Assembly: GCF_000622005.1 (NCBI RefSeq)
Contig: NZ_JHWV01000005.1
Location: forward strand, 248,001 to 312,000
From: Anaerovibrio sp. RM50
Lineage (GTDB): Bacteria; Bacillota; Negativicutes; Selenomonadales; Selenomonadaceae
DNA: 64,000 bases
Direction of reading: 5' to 3'
The notes below the pieces were generated by a model. The model saw only the letters and a list, made by a program, of their open reading frames with translations, made no database searches and was not told the origin of the DNA. Position 1 is the stretch's first letter. Each line of letters starts with the position of its first letter. A program made the position numbers and the translations under genes. Below are positions 62,279 to 64,000 of this stretch, in pieces.

Positions 62279-62992
62279 ATGAAAAAATCTTTGGTTGTTT
62301 TATTTGCGATTCTGTGCACTCTTTGGACTGCTGCGGCCAGTGCCAGTCCTCAGGTGGACGAGACAATATTCAAATGGGTTCAGTCCTCTGCCAGATGTGA
62401 TTATTACTTTAACACCCAGCAAATTTGCTATGGCAAGGATGATGAAGGAAATTTTGACTACGATAAGCTGGTAGTTCCTGTACTGAAGATATATGATTAT
62501 CTCATGATTGACGATGTGGTTGCCAAGCGCCGTTGGAACGGCAATTCCACAGAGGGGTTCAGCGATCTGGTGGGTGCTGCGGAATATTATGTAATTAACC
62601 TTAAGGATAATACAGTTTATTTTAAGCAGCAGGATTTCATCGATTCCACCTGGACCACCCTGGCGGTAAATAATCCTGACCGCACAGTGCAGCTTGATCA
62701 GCTTTCAGAAAAAAGCTTTGACAGCAGTTTCTACAAGAGAATTATTGATTATGCCCTTCGCAATCGGGTGAAGCTGGCTATAAGGAGCAACGGCCACATC
62801 AGTGATGAGCTTCTTGCCAAGATGCAGGCAGAACAGGATGAATACAGAGCCCAAAACAAAGCTTATGATGCCAGGGACAATGAGGAACTGGACGAAAAGA
62901 GCGCAGACAGGGTGAAGGCTGCCATAGAGGCTCAGAACAAGGACGAAGACAAAGATAAGAAGGATAAGAAAAAAGACAAGAAAAAGAAATAA
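62279..62992 (+). CDS. Secreted protein of unknown function, paralogous to 60355
   Basis: 237 aa. The ATG at 62279 lies 11 bp after GGAGG (62263-62267). A signal peptide ends near ASAS (about residue 23). The globular part shares the Tyr/Asp-rich style and the FDSSFYKRIIDYALRN block with the protein at 60355. From about residue 185 it becomes highly charged and ends in a Lys/Asp tail (DKKDKKKDKKKK). The function is unknown. A lysine tail may bind polyanions such as LPS or teichoic polymer, but that is a guess. Confidence 0.82.
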   Translation: MKKSLVVLFAILCTLWTAAASASPQVDETIFKWVQSSARCDYYFNTQQICYGKDDEGNFDYDKLVVPVLKIYDYLMIDDVVAKRRWNGNSTEGFSDLVGAAEYYVINLKDNTVYFKQQDFIDSTWTTLAVNNPDRTVQLDQLSEKSFDSSFYKRIIDYALRNRVKLAIRSNGHISDELLAKMQAEQDEYRAQNKAYDARDNEELDEKSADRVKAAIEAQNKDEDKDKKDKKKDKKKK

Positions 62993-63034
62993 GTTGTTGG
63001 TTGTTGTATACTGACCAAATGAGGGATGATGACT

Positions 63035-63748
63035 ATGTCAAATGAATTTACCTTTGTGGTGGAGAAAAAATGCCCTGTTTGCGGCAAGGAAACCAGAGTT
63101 GTGAAAGTAAAATCAAGGCTGATGATTTCACGGACAGATGACGATTACTGCAACCACTACCGTGATTTCAACCCATATTTCTACACCATCTGGGCCTGTG
63201 AGCATTGCGGTTTTGCCGCAGATGAAAAGCACTTCCTGTCCCCGTTGCCGGACAGACATCGGGATATGTTGGCAAAATTCCTTCATGAAAGACGGGCACG
63301 CTTCGTTTTTTCCGAGACCAGGGGGCTGCCTGAGGCCATTGCTTCCTATCAGCTGGCAATTTATTGCGCTGAGGCCATTTCTGCGCCGCCTTCAAGAATT
63401 GCCGGCCTTTCCCTGCGTATGGCATGGGTATTCCGTACGGTGGGCATCAAGGACCAGGAAATGGAGTGGACCAGAAAGACCGTACAGCTTTACGAGCGTT
63501 CCATAATGACTGAGCGTTATCCGGTGGAAAGCCTTTCGGATAACACGGTTATGTATTTGTTGGCTACACTGTTTAACCGCCTTGGGGATAGGGATCATTG
63601 TACCCAGTATCTTGGCAGAATGATTAACGACAAGTCATTAAAGATGAATGATAACAAGCTGTATAATGATGCCCGTAAGCTGTGGCAGGATATCCGCGCT
63701 GAGGAAACTGAGCTCCAGAAGGCTATGGAAGCTTCTGCCAAAAAATAA
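63035..63748 (+). CDS. DUF2225 zinc-ribbon protein
   Basis: 237 aa. Of three in-frame ATGs (63026, 63029, 63035), the last is 8 bp after GAGGGA. Two CxxC knuckles, CPVCGKETR and CEHCGFAAD, make an N-terminal zinc ribbon. The remainder is helical and TPR-like (SYQLAIYCAEAI, LSLRMAWVFRTVGIKDQEM, YLLATLFNRLGD, CTQYLGRMI). DUF2225 is common in Firmicutes and has no established function; the layout suggests a protein-binding scaffold. Confidence 0.88.
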   Translation: MSNEFTFVVEKKCPVCGKETRVVKVKSRLMISRTDDDYCNHYRDFNPYFYTIWACEHCGFAADEKHFLSPLPDRHRDMLAKFLHERRARFVFSETRGLPEAIASYQLAIYCAEAISAPPSRIAGLSLRMAWVFRTVGIKDQEMEWTRKTVQLYERSIMTERYPVESLSDNTVMYLLATLFNRLGDRDHCTQYLGRMINDKSLKMNDNKLYNDARKLWQDIRAEETELQKAMEASAKK

Positions 63749-63771
63749 CTTAAAATGAAGGATGACCAAAA

Positions 63772-64000
63772 ATGGATTTACCAGCAGCGATAATTGAAGC
63801 TGTTTCCAATGTGGACTGGGTTCAGGTGTCGGAGGTTATTGAAGATTATGGTCCGGTGGTGCAGGTGATACAGCACACCTGGAGCCATCAATCCCTTATG
63901 GATATTATGAACGGCAGTATTTCAGTGCCGGATTCCGTTATTAATGATGCTTTGGATCACCGCCTGAGCAAGAACGAATACAATGTAAAGTCCATGACTG
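63772..64000 (+). CDS. Hypothetical protein (3' truncated by window edge)
   Basis: 76 codons are present and the frame is still open at the end. ATG at 63772 with AAGGATGA upstream, 23 bp after the DUF2225 gene, so probably one operon. The text DLPAAIIEAVSNVDWVQVSE and VIQHTWSHQSLMDIMNGSIS is acidic and helical, without signal peptide or recognised domain. Confidence 0.7.
   Translation, partial: MDLPAAIIEAVSNVDWVQVSEVIEDYGPVVQVIQHTWSHQSLMDIMNGSISVPDSVINDALDHRLSKNEYNVKSMT

Overview
This window comes from a diderm (LPS-bearing) Firmicute of the class Negativicutes, probably a Selenomonas/Anaerovibrio-like member. The proteins, GGAGG ribosome binding sites and frequent TTG/GTG starts look Firmicute. 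The first 34.5 kb, however, is a nearly continuous block of outer-membrane genes of the kind known from Veillonella and its relatives. The genus cannot be settled from the sequence alone.

Bases 1-34,510 hold the envelope supercluster. It opens with phospholipid trafficking (3' end of mlaF; an MlaD that carries its own C-terminal beta-barrel), tolC and a giant tamB. Next come a small sigma factor, a membrane-anchored unknown, a three-POTRA bamA, an unknown secreted protein with a beta-rich C-terminus, and three Skp/OmpH paralogues with different membrane anchors. Lipid A, Kdo and LPS export follow: lpxD, a periplasmic glycerophosphodiesterase, lpxL, lpxC, fabZ, lpxA, lpxI, lpxB, msbA, a waaA-lpxK fusion, kdsB, kdsA, kdsD, kdsC, a second lpxL, lptC, lptA, lptB and one LptF/G permease. 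The raetz pathway is nearly complete here, with LpxI in place of LpxH. LptD and LptE are not in the window.

Bases 34,600-39,300 carry a DUF3084 membrane/coiled-coil protein, an RNase H-fold protein, a dCMP deaminase-family enzyme, a WecA/TagO-type sugar-phosphate transferase and a UDP-GlcNAc 2-epimerase, the last two pointing to surface polysaccharide. Bases 39,400-46,800 hold atpZ, atpI and the full F1Fo ATP synthase operon atpBEFHAGDC.

Bases 46,800-64,000 are a looser accessory and housekeeping region: a small minus-strand membrane protein, an enhancer-binding-type regulator without its GAFTGA loop, trmB, an FtsW/RodA protein, a pyridoxal kinase, a small radical SAM protein, a YqeB-family protein, tRNA-Arg(ACG), a TetR regulator with a nirJ1-nirJ2 radical SAM pair, a 184-bp imperfect palindrome, a Cof-type phosphatase, a PHP phosphatase, metA between two apparently related secreted proteins, a DUF2225 protein and the start of one more gene.

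The most interesting regulatory signal is a 29-bp promoter element repeated almost unchanged ahead of skp, lpxB and atpI, conserved right across the -35/-10 spacer. It suggests one shared control over outer-membrane assembly, lipid A synthesis and ATP synthase.
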